Shown here: one piece after another, positions 30,095-37,430 of the stretch
Layout: the number at the start of each line of letters is the position of its first letter
Numbering within the stretch: position 1 is the stretch's first letter
Assembly (NCBI RefSeq): GCF_902705885.1
Contig: NZ_CACSIP010000041.1
Coordinates: forward strand, 13,808-54,520
Source: Mycolicibacterium austroafricanum
GTDB taxonomy: Bacteria; Actinomycetota; Actinomycetes; Mycobacteriales; Mycobacteriaceae
DNA: 40,713 bases
Direction of reading: 5' to 3'
The notes under the pieces: model-generated
The model's input: the letters and a program-made list of their open reading frames with translations, nothing else
The model's database searches: none
What the model was told of the DNA's origin: nothing
Position numbers and translations under genes: made by a program

Positions 30095-31263
30095 GTTCGC
30101 TGGCGCACGCGGCCGCGCGCTGGCTGTCCGAGCACCACCACGAGATGGTCGGCTGGCGCCGGCACATCCATGCCAACCCGGAGCTCGGACGACAGGAGTT
30201 CGCCACCACGCAGTTCGCCGCGTCGCTGTTGGCGGACGCGGGGCTCAACCCCAAGGTGCTGCCCGGCGGCACGGGACTGATGTGCGATTTCGGCCCCGAG
30301 CACGGCCCGCGCATCGCGCTGCGCGCCGACATGGACGCCCTGCCGATGGCCGAGCGGACGGGGGCGCCGTACGCCTCGGTGGTGCCGGGTGTCGCCCACG
30401 CCTGCGGCCACGACGCGCACACCGCGGTGCTGTTGGGCGCCGGGTTGGCGCTGGCGTCGGCGCCGGAACTGCCCGTCGGCGTGCGGCTGATCTTCCAGGC
30501 CGCCGAGGAACTGATGCCCGGCGGCGCGATCGACGCGATCGCCGCCGGCGCGCTGACCGGGGTGTCGCGGATCTATGCACTGCATTGTGACCCCCGCCTG
30601 GCGGTCGGCAGGGTCGCGGTGCGGCCGGGGCCGATCACCTCGGCGGCCGATCAGATCGAGGTGACGATGCACTCGCCCGGCGGGCACACATCGCGTCCGC
30701 ATCTCACCAGCGACCTGGTGTACGGGATGGGCACGCTGATCACCGGCGTGCCCGGGGTGTTGTCACGGCGCATCGACCCGCGCAACAGCACGGTGATGGT
30801 GTGGGGTGCGGTCAACGCCGGGGTGGCCGCGAACGCGATCCCGCAGACCGGCACCCTGTCCGGCACCATCCGCACGGCCAGCCGCGAAACCTGGCTCACG
30901 CTGGAAGGCATTGTCCGGGAGACGGTTTCGTCTCTATTGGCCCCGCTGGCGATCGAGCACACGGTGCTGTACCGGCGCGGCGTGCCGCCGGTGGTCAACG
31001 AAGAGGTGTCCACGCGGATCCTCACCCACGCCATCGAGGCGATCGGCCCGGACGTGCTGGCCGACACCCAGCAATCCGGCGGCGGCGAGGACTTCTCCTG
31101 GTATCTCGAAGAGGTGCCGGGTGCGATGGCGCGGTTGGGGGTGTGGAGCGGCCGGGGCCCGCAGCTCGACCTACACCAGCCGACGTTCGACCTCGACGAG
31201 CGCGCGCTGGGCGTCGGGGTGCGGTTGCTGGTCAACCTGATCGAGCACGCGTCGACGGCGTGA
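30091..31263 (+). CDS. amiA1: M20-family amidohydrolase (AmiA1-like)
   Basis: A 390-residue M20D amidohydrolase, related to but distinct from its upstream neighbour. Metal blocks are ALRADMDALPMAERTG near residue 76, AHACGHDAHTAVLLGAG near 103 and IFQAAEELMPGG near 137. The later His is in SPGGHTSRPH near 194 and the final one near QPTFDL at 370. The order ADMDALP, CGHD, AEE fits N-acyl amino acid or hippurate-type hydrolases. ATG overlaps the amiB1 stop (ATGA). Together they correspond to Rv3305c-Rv3306c. Two paralogues in one operon could form a heteromer or split related substrates. Confidence 0.88.
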   Translation: MSSLAHAAARWLSEHHHEMVGWRRHIHANPELGRQEFATTQFAASLLADAGLNPKVLPGGTGLMCDFGPEHGPRIALRADMDALPMAERTGAPYASVVPGVAHACGHDAHTAVLLGAGLALASAPELPVGVRLIFQAAEELMPGGAIDAIAAGALTGVSRIYALHCDPRLAVGRVAVRPGPITSAADQIEVTMHSPGGHTSRPHLTSDLVYGMGTLITGVPGVLSRRIDPRNSTVMVWGAVNAGVAANAIPQTGTLSGTIRTASRETWLTLEGIVRETVSSLLAPLAIEHTVLYRRGVPPVVNEEVSTRILTHAIEAIGPDVLADTQQSGGGEDFSWYLEEVPGAMARLGVWSGRGPQLDLHQPTFDLDERALGVGVRLLVNLIEHASTA

Positions 31264-31354
31264 CGCCGACAGGCGCGTTGTGCCCCACGTCACTGTTCAG
31301 CCCGGCGGGGATGCGGACCACCACTTGACCGCTGGGGTTGCCAACCGACTGCAG

Positions 31355-31373
31355 AATGGTTAGCCTGGCTTTG
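31355..31373 (+). promoter_or_regulatory. Weak iron-box-like site upstream of the second mmpL
   Basis: The core GGTTAGCCT (31358-31366) matches the centre of the IdeR consensus; over 19 bases about 13 positions agree. It lies 75 bases before the mmpL start in the 184-base gap after amiA1. In M. tuberculosis the mmpS4-mmpL4 genes are iron regulated, which makes the site worth testing, but the match is weak. Nothing else notable is seen in 31264-31434. Confidence 0.3.
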
Positions 31374-31447
31374 CTTATCGGTTATTTCCGGCCGAACACG
31401 GCGGCGCCGTAACGACTTTCGGCTCAACCCCCCGAAGGAGTCGTACG

Positions 31448-34327
31448 GTGGAAGGGCACAAACCGCACTTCTACGGTATCGCCCGGTTCATCCGTCTGGC
31501 CTCCGTCCCGATCATCCTGATCTGGATCGCCGTCGCCGCCTTCCTGAACGTCTCGGTACCGCAGCTCGAGGACGTCGGAAAGCTGCGGTCGGTGTCGATG
31601 AGTCCCGAGGACGCGCCTGCCGTCATCTCGATGCAGCGCATCGGCGAGGTCTTCGAGGAGTACGAGTCCAACAGCTCGGTGATGATCGTGCTCGAGGGCG
31701 AGGAACCCCTCGGCGACGACACCCGGGATTACTACGCCGACCTGATCGGCGAGCTCGAGGCCGACACCCGCCACGTCGAGCACGTGCAGGACCTCTGGAG
31801 CGACCCGCTCACCGCCTCCGGCGCCCAGAGCTCCGACGGCATGGCCACCTACTTCCAGGTGTACCTGGCCGGCGACCAGGGTGAGGCCCTTGCCAACGAG
31901 TCGGTCAAGACCGTGCAGGACATGGTGGCAGAAAGCCAGCCGCCCGACGGCGTCCGCGCCTACGTCACCGGGGCATCGGCACTGGCCGCCGAACAGGAGA
32001 CCGCCGGGCACGAGAGCATGCGGATGGTCGAGGCGCTGACGTTCCTCGTCATCACGATCATGTTGGTGCTGTTCTTCCGGTCTATCGTCACCACTCTGCT
32101 GATCCTGGTGATGGTCGGGCTCAGCCTGATGACCGTCCGCGGCGCGGTGGCGTTCCTGGGATTTCACGAGATCATCGGCCTGTCGACGTTCGCGACCAGC
32201 CTGCTGGTCACGCTGGCCATCGCGATCGCCGTCGACTACGCGATCTTCCTCATCGGCCGTTACCAGGAGGCCGTCGGCAAGGGCGAGACCCCCGAATCGG
32301 CGTACTACACGATGTTCGGTGGCACCGCGCACGTCATCGTCGGCTCCGGCCTGACCATCGCCGGTGCGACGTTCTGTCTGAGCTTCACCCGGCTGCCCTA
32401 CTTCCAGACCCTCGGTGTGCCGCTGGCGCTGGGCATGCTGGTGCTGATCCTGGTGGCGATGACGTTCGGTCCGGCGGTGGTGACCAGCGCGAGCCGGTTC
32501 GGTCTGCTGCAACCCAAGCGCGCCATGCGGGTTCGCGGCTGGCGCAAGATCGGCGCAGCCACGGTGCGTTGGCCGGGCGCGATCCTGGTGGCCAGCGTCG
32601 CGGTCTCACTCATCGGTCTGCTGGCGCTGCCGGGATACCAGACCAGCTACAACGACCGGAACTACCTGCCCGACAGCGTCCAGTCCAACGTCGGCTACGC
32701 CGCCGCCGAAAGGCATTTCTCGCCGGCCCGGCTCAACCCCGAGATGCTGATGGTCGAGACCGATCACGATCTGCGCAACCCGGCCGACTTCATCGTCATC
32801 GAGAAGATCGCCAAGGCCCTGTTCGGGGTGGAGGGCATCGGGCGGGTGCAGACCATCACCCGCCCCGACGGCACCCCGATCAAGAGCACCTCGATCCCGT
32901 ACATCATGAGCCGGCAGGGCGGCACCCAGCAGCTCAACGAGAAGTACATGCTCGACCGGATGGACGACATGCTCGTCCAGGCCGACGCGCTGCAGAACAC
33001 CATCAACACGATGGAGCGGATGCAGAGCCTGATGGGGCAGATGTCCGAGATCACCACGAGCATGGTGGCCAAGACCAAGACGATGGCGGTCGACGTCGCT
33101 GAACTGCGGGACCACATCGCCGATCTCGACGACTTCCTCCGGCCGATCCGCAACTACTTCTACTGGGAACCGCACTGCTACAACATCCCGGTGTGCTGGT
33201 CGATGCGGTCGATTTTCGACATGATCGACGGCATCAACCTGATGACCGACAACGTCCAGGATCTGGTGCCCGACCTCGAGCGGCTCGCCGCGACGATGCC
33301 TGAGCTGATCGCGCTGATGCCGTCGCAGATCGAGTCGATGAGGTCGCAGCGCGACATGATGCTGACGATGTACCAGACCCAGAATTCGCAGCTGGAATCT
33401 GGCGCGTTGATGCAGGAAGACTCGACCGCGATGGGCGACGCGTTCAACGACGCCTGGAATGACGACACGTTCTACCTGCCGCCGGAGGCCTTCGACAACG
33501 CGGACTTCCAGCGCGGCATGGAGCAGTTCATCTCGCCCAACGGGCACGCGGTGCGGTTCATCATCGCCCACGAGGGTGACCCGCTGTCCCCGGCAGGCGT
33601 CGAGAAGATCGACGCGATCAAGTCGGCAGCCAAGGAGGCGATCAAGGGCACCCCGCTGGAGGGGGCCCGGGTCTATCTCGGTGGGACCGCGGCCACGTTC
33701 AAGGACATGGCCGACGGCACCCGCTACGACCTGCTGGTCGCCGGGATCGCTGCGATCGGGCTGATCTTCATCATCATGCTGATCCTGACGCGGGCGGTGG
33801 TGGCTGCCGCGGTGATCGTCGGCACGGTGGTGCTGTCTTTGGGCGCGTCGTTCGGGTTGTCGGTGCTGGTCTGGCAGCACCTGATCGGCATCGAACTGCA
33901 CTGGATGGTGTTGCCGATGGCGGTGATCATCCTGCTGGCAGTCGGTGCGGACTACAACCTGCTGGTGGTGTCGCGGCTCAAAGAGGAGGTCCATGCGGGC
34001 CTGCACACCGGGCTGATCCGCACCATGGGTGGCAGTGGCTCGGTCGTCACGGCGGCCGGCATGGTCTTCGCGCTCACGATGATGACGATGGCGATCAGCG
34101 ACCTGACGATCATCGGTCAGGTGGGCACGACCATCGGCATGGGGCTGATCTTCGACACCCTGGTGATCCGGTCGTTCATGACGCCGTCGATCGCGGCGCT
34201 GATGGGTCGCTGGTTCTGGTGGCCGCAGCGGGTGCGGGTGCGCCCACGCCCTGTCCCGTGGCCGGCGCCCTTGTCCGGCGAGGGCTTGTCCGGCGAGCGC
34301 GCGGGTCTGCACACCGACACGCCGTAA
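31448..34327 (+). CDS. MmpL-family RND transporter (MmpL4/5-like), tail encoded by a repeat
   Basis: A 959-residue exporter. The first helix is near residues 18 to 38; porter domain to about 195; helix cluster to about 370; second periplasmic domain with a long coiled-coil insertion (about 500 to 680); final cluster 760 to 925. Asp-Tyr pairs are at 263-264 (AVDYA) and 835-836 (GADYN). The CYNIPVC motif (Cys577, Cys583) matches the Cys-x5-Cys of the other MmpL. Overall it resembles the MmpL4/MmpL5 group, which exports siderophores and drugs with MmpS partners, but no mmpS is adjacent. GTG follows AAGGAG. After the usual GRWFWWP ending, about 27 further residues are encoded; the last dozen derive from palindromic repeat copy 4. 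Confidence 0.92.
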   Translation: MEGHKPHFYGIARFIRLASVPIILIWIAVAAFLNVSVPQLEDVGKLRSVSMSPEDAPAVISMQRIGEVFEEYESNSSVMIVLEGEEPLGDDTRDYYADLIGELEADTRHVEHVQDLWSDPLTASGAQSSDGMATYFQVYLAGDQGEALANESVKTVQDMVAESQPPDGVRAYVTGASALAAEQETAGHESMRMVEALTFLVITIMLVLFFRSIVTTLLILVMVGLSLMTVRGAVAFLGFHEIIGLSTFATSLLVTLAIAIAVDYAIFLIGRYQEAVGKGETPESAYYTMFGGTAHVIVGSGLTIAGATFCLSFTRLPYFQTLGVPLALGMLVLILVAMTFGPAVVTSASRFGLLQPKRAMRVRGWRKIGAATVRWPGAILVASVAVSLIGLLALPGYQTSYNDRNYLPDSVQSNVGYAAAERHFSPARLNPEMLMVETDHDLRNPADFIVIEKIAKALFGVEGIGRVQTITRPDGTPIKSTSIPYIMSRQGGTQQLNEKYMLDRMDDMLVQADALQNTINTMERMQSLMGQMSEITTSMVAKTKTMAVDVAELRDHIADLDDFLRPIRNYFYWEPHCYNIPVCWSMRSIFDMIDGINLMTDNVQDLVPDLERLAATMPELIALMPSQIESMRSQRDMMLTMYQTQNSQLESGALMQEDSTAMGDAFNDAWNDDTFYLPPEAFDNADFQRGMEQFISPNGHAVRFIIAHEGDPLSPAGVEKIDAIKSAAKEAIKGTPLEGARVYLGGTAATFKDMADGTRYDLLVAGIAAIGLIFIIMLILTRAVVAAAVIVGTVVLSLGASFGLSVLVWQHLIGIELHWMVLPMAVIILLAVGADYNLLVVSRLKEEVHAGLHTGLIRTMGGSGSVVTAAGMVFALTMMTMAISDLTIIGQVGTTIGMGLIFDTLVIRSFMTPSIAALMGRWFWWPQRVRVRPRPVPWPAPLSGEGLSGERAGLHTDTP

Positions 34328-34370
34328 ATCCTGGCACTGCGCGCGCGCTCGTCGCCGACGAGTTCTGCAC
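34293..34370 (+). repeat. Interspersed palindromic repeat, copy 4 (supplies the mmpL stop)
   Basis: CGAGCGCGCG (34294-34303) and CGCGCGCTCG (34342-34351) are perfect arms around GGTCTGCACACCGACACG and CCGTAAATCCTGGCA, followed by TCGCCGACGAG. The mmpL reading frame enters the element and stops at the TAA of the conserved CCGTAA core (34325-34327). Just before it, CTTGTCCGGCGAG occurs twice in near-tandem. Confidence 0.78.
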
Positions 34371-34442
34371 AATCGCCAGTTGATCCCCAGATGATGGTCG
34401 ACACCCGCCGGAGTGGGGCGCCATCGCCGCACGATGGCCGCC

Positions 34443-35330
34443 ATGAACGACGACATCATCGCCCTGTTCGCCGCCCAGGGTGGCGTCGCGACCAGCGGCC
34501 AGATCCTCACCCACCTCACCCGTCGGCGTTTCGAGGCGGCGGTGAACACCGGTGTGCTGGAACGGCTGTGGCAGGGCGTCTACTGCCTGGGTGAACCCAC
34601 CGACGGGCTACGGCTGCGTGGCCTCGACCTGTCCTGCCGCAAGCCGGTGGCGGTGTGCCTCGCGACGGCGGCGGCGTTGTTCGGCTTCGACACCGAGGAA
34701 CCGGCGGATCTGCACGTCCTCGACCCTCCTGGCTGCGCGCTGCGCAGCGCCGATGGCCTTGTTGTGCATCGGCGCGACGGCGCGCCGTTGGTGATGCGCG
34801 ACGGACGTCGGGCCACCTCGCCAGCATGGACGGCCGTCGAGGTGGCGCGCAGCCTGCGCCGTCCGCGAGCGCTGGCCACCCTCGACGCGGCGCTGCGCAG
34901 CGGCACCTGCACCCTGCCTGGCCTGTGGCGAGCGGCGGTCGAGCAGAAGGGGCGCCGGGGCATTGTCGCGGTCCGCGATCTGCTGCCGCTGGCCGACGCG
35001 CGGTCGGAGTCCCCGATGGAGAGTGAAGCCCGGCTGGTCATGCTCGACGGTGGATTGCCGATCCCGGAGTTGCAGGTCGAAATCGTGGACGGCAATGGCG
35101 AGCTGCGCCGACTCGACTTCGCCTGGCCGGAATTCGGAGTCGCCGCCGAGTACGACGGGGTGGCCTGGCATTCCGGCCCGGAAGCGATGAAACGGGATCG
35201 GCGTCGGTACAACGCGCTTCACGATGCCGGCTGGTCGGTTGTTCCGATCGTGTTCGAGGATGTCCGGTATCGCGCGTGGGAGGTGGTGGCGCGCATCGAC
35301 GGGCAGCTTCGTCGCGCTCGTGCGGCGTGA
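34443..35330 (+). CDS. AbiEi-like winged-helix protein with C-terminal endonuclease-fold domain
   Basis: A 295-residue protein. The first 65 or so residues (ALFAAQGGVATSGQILTHLT, then VLERLWQGVYCLG) match the AbiEi-type antitoxin N-terminal winged helix common in actinobacteria. The C-terminal 90 residues contain ESEARL, LRRLDFAWPE and GVAAEYDGVAWH, then a RDRRRYNALHDAGW segment, a pattern of the DUF559/Vsr-like PD-(D/E)xK nuclease fold with its acidic residues in place. No partner toxin gene is adjacent. The start is uncertain: ATG at 34434 or GTG at 34413 are alternatives, and none has a convincing ribosome binding site. The last codons lie in palindromic repeat copy 5. Function is unknown; defence or DNA-repair roles are speculative. 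Confidence 0.8.
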   Translation: MNDDIIALFAAQGGVATSGQILTHLTRRRFEAAVNTGVLERLWQGVYCLGEPTDGLRLRGLDLSCRKPVAVCLATAAALFGFDTEEPADLHVLDPPGCALRSADGLVVHRRDGAPLVMRDGRRATSPAWTAVEVARSLRRPRALATLDAALRSGTCTLPGLWRAAVEQKGRRGIVAVRDLLPLADARSESPMESEARLVMLDGGLPIPELQVEIVDGNGELRRLDFAWPEFGVAAEYDGVAWHSGPEAMKRDRRRYNALHDAGWSVVPIVFEDVRYRAWEVVARIDGQLRRARAA

Positions 35331-35388
35331 GCGCGCGCAAAATGCCGGCAATTACGGCGCGCCGACGGGCAAACGCGCGCGCTCGCGG
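35311..35388 (-). repeat. Interspersed palindromic repeat, copy 5 (inverted orientation)
   Basis: GAGCGCGCGC (35329-35338) and GCGCGCGCTC (35375-35384) are perfect arms. Read on the minus strand the interior gives CGTTTGCCCGTCGGCGCG and CCGTAATTGCCGGCA, aligning with the other copies, and the distal ACGAGCGCG segment falls in the last codons of the AbiEi-like gene. It separates two convergent genes and is followed by a six-base A run on the plus strand. Confidence 0.74.
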
Positions 35389-35396
35389 GAAAAAAG

Positions 35397-35870
35397 CTAC
35401 GTGCCCGGGCCGATGTTGCTGGCCGGGCGGGTCCGCAGGTCGTGAACGTATTCGGCGGGGGCCCCGGCGATCTCGGCCGCTTCGGCCATCACGCCCAGAT
35501 ACCGCGCCGACGGGATGCCGCCCTCCCAGGCGTCTACCACATACAGCCACGCCAGCACCGGGTCGGTGTCGGTGTCCGACGACAACCGCTCCACCCGGCA
35601 CCGGATCTTCTTGTGGAACCCGAGCTCGGAGCCCTCCCAGCGGTCGAGGTTCTCCTCGTCCTCCTTGGTCATGTCGTAGAGCACGACGAACACCTTGGAG
35701 GTCGGGTCCTCGACAACGGTGGCCAGTGCGCCCTCCCATCCGATGTCCGCACCGCCGAACGTCAAACGCCAGCCGTGCAGCCACCCCGTCCCGGCCATCG
35801 GGGAGTGCGGTGCCCGCAGCTGCATCTGCTCGGGATGCATATTCGATCCGTAAGCGGCGTAGATCGGCAC
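35397..35870 (-). CDS. Gamma-glutamylcyclotransferase-family protein (Rv3304-like)
   Basis: A 157-residue protein of the gamma-glutamylcyclotransferase/AIG2 fold. The substrate-binding motif is YAAYGSNMHPEQM near residue 4; the GWRLTFGG block follows at about 33, and the acid expected for catalysis may lie in LDRWEGSELGFHKK near 75. Position before lpdA and length correspond to Rv3304 of M. tuberculosis. GTG at 35870 has TAAGCT six bases upstream, suggesting a leaderless message. It is divergent from lpdA. The natural substrate is unknown; enzymes of this fold release 5-oxoproline from gamma-glutamyl compounds. Confidence 0.85.
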   Translation of the reverse strand: MPIYAAYGSNMHPEQMQLRAPHSPMAGTGWLHGWRLTFGGADIGWEGALATVVEDPTSKVFVVLYDMTKEDEENLDRWEGSELGFHKKIRCRVERLSSDTDTDPVLAWLYVVDAWEGGIPSARYLGVMAEAAEIAGAPAEYVHDLRTRPASNIGPGT

Positions 35871-35876
35871 GCGAGC

Positions 35877-35953
35877 AGCTTAGTCGCATCGTGTTCGGCG
35901 GGCCGACAACCGTCGGACTCCCGGTATCTGAACGCGCCCCGGTGTCCTAGGTT
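35877..35953. promoter_or_regulatory. Divergent leaderless promoters of the cyclotransferase gene and lpdA
   Basis: TAAGCT (minus strand, 35877-35882) is six bases from the cyclotransferase GTG, and TAGGTT (plus strand, 35948-35953) is six bases from the lpdA GTG. Neither start has a ribosome binding site. Confidence 0.5.
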
Positions 35954-35959
35954 GAAACG

Positions 35960-37375
35960 GTGGTAACGCGCATCGTGGTCATCGGCGGCGGGCCGGCGGG
36001 ATATGAGGCGGCGCTGGTGGCTGCCGGGAAGGGCAAAGACGTCACGCAGGTGACGCTCGTCGACTCGGACGGGGTGGGCGGCGCCTGTGTGCTCTACGAC
36101 TGCGTACCGTCCAAGACGCTGATCGCCTCGACCGGGGTGCGCACCGAGTTGCGCCGCGCCGAGGGGCTGGGTTTCGATATCGCCATCGACGCCGCCCAGA
36201 TCTCGCTGGGCCAGATCAACAACCGGGTCAAGACGCTGGCCGCGTCGCAGTCCGCCGACATCGGCCGCCAGCTGCTCAACCAGGGTGTGACGATCATTGC
36301 CGGCCGCGGCGAGCTCGTCGACGACACCGAAGGCATGGCACATCACCGGGTGAAGGTCACCACCTCCGACGGCAAGGTCGGGGTGCTCAAGGCCGACGTG
36401 GTGCTGATCGCCACCGGCGCCAGCCCCCGGGTGCTGCCCAACGCCGAGCCCGACGGCGAGCGCATCCTGACCTGGCGGCAGCTCTACGACCTCGCTGAGC
36501 TGCCGGAACACCTGATCATCGTGGGGTCGGGGGTGACGGGAGCGGAGTTCTGCAACGCCTACACCGAGCTCGGGGTGACGGTGACGGTGGTCGCCAGCCG
36601 CGACCAGATCCTGCCGCACGAGGACTCCGACGCCGCCGCGGTGCTCGAAGAGGTGTTCGCCGAACGCGGCGTCACGCTGATCAAGAACGCCCGCGCCGAC
36701 TCGGTGAACAGGACCGACACGGGCGTGCAGGTGAAGATCGCCGACGGCCGCACCGTCGAGGGCAGCCACGCGTTGATGACGGTCGGCTCGGTGCCCAACA
36801 CCGCCGGCCTGGGTCTGGAGCGGGTGGGCGTCGAGCTCGAACCCGGCGGTTACATCCCGGTCGATCGGGTGTCGCGCACGCCGGCGGCGGGGATCTACGC
36901 CGCAGGTGACTGCACCGGTCTGCTGCCGTTGGCCTCGGTGGCCGCGATGCAGGGCCGCATCGCCATGTACCACGCGCTGGGGGAGGGGGTCTCGCCGATC
37001 CGGCTGCGCACGGTGGCGTCGGCGACGTTCACCCGGCCCGAGATCGCCGCGGTGGGCATCCCGCAGTCGGCGATCGACGACGGCAGCGTGCCCGCCCGCA
37101 CCATGGTGCTACCGCTGAACACCAACGCCAGGGCGAAGATGTCGCTGCTGCGGCACGGTTTCGTGAAGATCTTCTGCCGGCCGGCGACGGGCGTGGTGAT
37201 CGGTGGCGTCGTGGTGGCGCCCATCGCCTCAGAGCTGATCCTGCCGATCGCGCTGGCGGTGCAGAACCGGATCTCGGTGACCGACCTGGCGCAGACGCTG
37301 TCGGTGTATCCGTCGCTGTCGGGGTCCATCGTGGAGGCCGCGCGCCGGTTGATGGCGCACGACGATCTGGACTGA
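35960..37375 (+). CDS. lpdA: LpdA, NAD(P)H quinone reductase-like flavoprotein
   Basis: A 471-residue flavoprotein disulfide reductase homologue. The FAD fold is VVIGGGPAGYEAA near residue 6, the NAD(P)-binding fold is IVGSGVTGAEFCNAY near 192, and the second FAD motif is GIYAAGDCTGLLP near 312. The redox motif reads GGACVLYDCVPSK, with both Cys43 and Cys48. The C-terminal His-Glu pair of lipoamide dehydrogenases is missing: the region reads SVYPSLSGSIVEAA. This fits M. tuberculosis LpdA (Rv3303c), reported as a quinone reductase and not a lipoamide dehydrogenase. The protein ends at HDDLD, shorter than the roughly 493 residues I recall for Rv3303c. It precedes glpD2, probably in one operon. 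Confidence 0.92.
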   Translation: MVTRIVVIGGGPAGYEAALVAAGKGKDVTQVTLVDSDGVGGACVLYDCVPSKTLIASTGVRTELRRAEGLGFDIAIDAAQISLGQINNRVKTLAASQSADIGRQLLNQGVTIIAGRGELVDDTEGMAHHRVKVTTSDGKVGVLKADVVLIATGASPRVLPNAEPDGERILTWRQLYDLAELPEHLIIVGSGVTGAEFCNAYTELGVTVTVVASRDQILPHEDSDAAAVLEEVFAERGVTLIKNARADSVNRTDTGVQVKIADGRTVEGSHALMTVGSVPNTAGLGLERVGVELEPGGYIPVDRVSRTPAAGIYAAGDCTGLLPLASVAAMQGRIAMYHALGEGVSPIRLRTVASATFTRPEIAAVGIPQSAIDDGSVPARTMVLPLNTNARAKMSLLRHGFVKIFCRPATGVVIGGVVVAPIASELILPIALAVQNRISVTDLAQTLSVYPSLSGSIVEAARRLMAHDDLD

Positions 37376-37430
37376 CCCACGTAGCCTGGGACGGACAGCC
37401 GTACTGACGAGTAACGAGGAGTCGGTCAAC

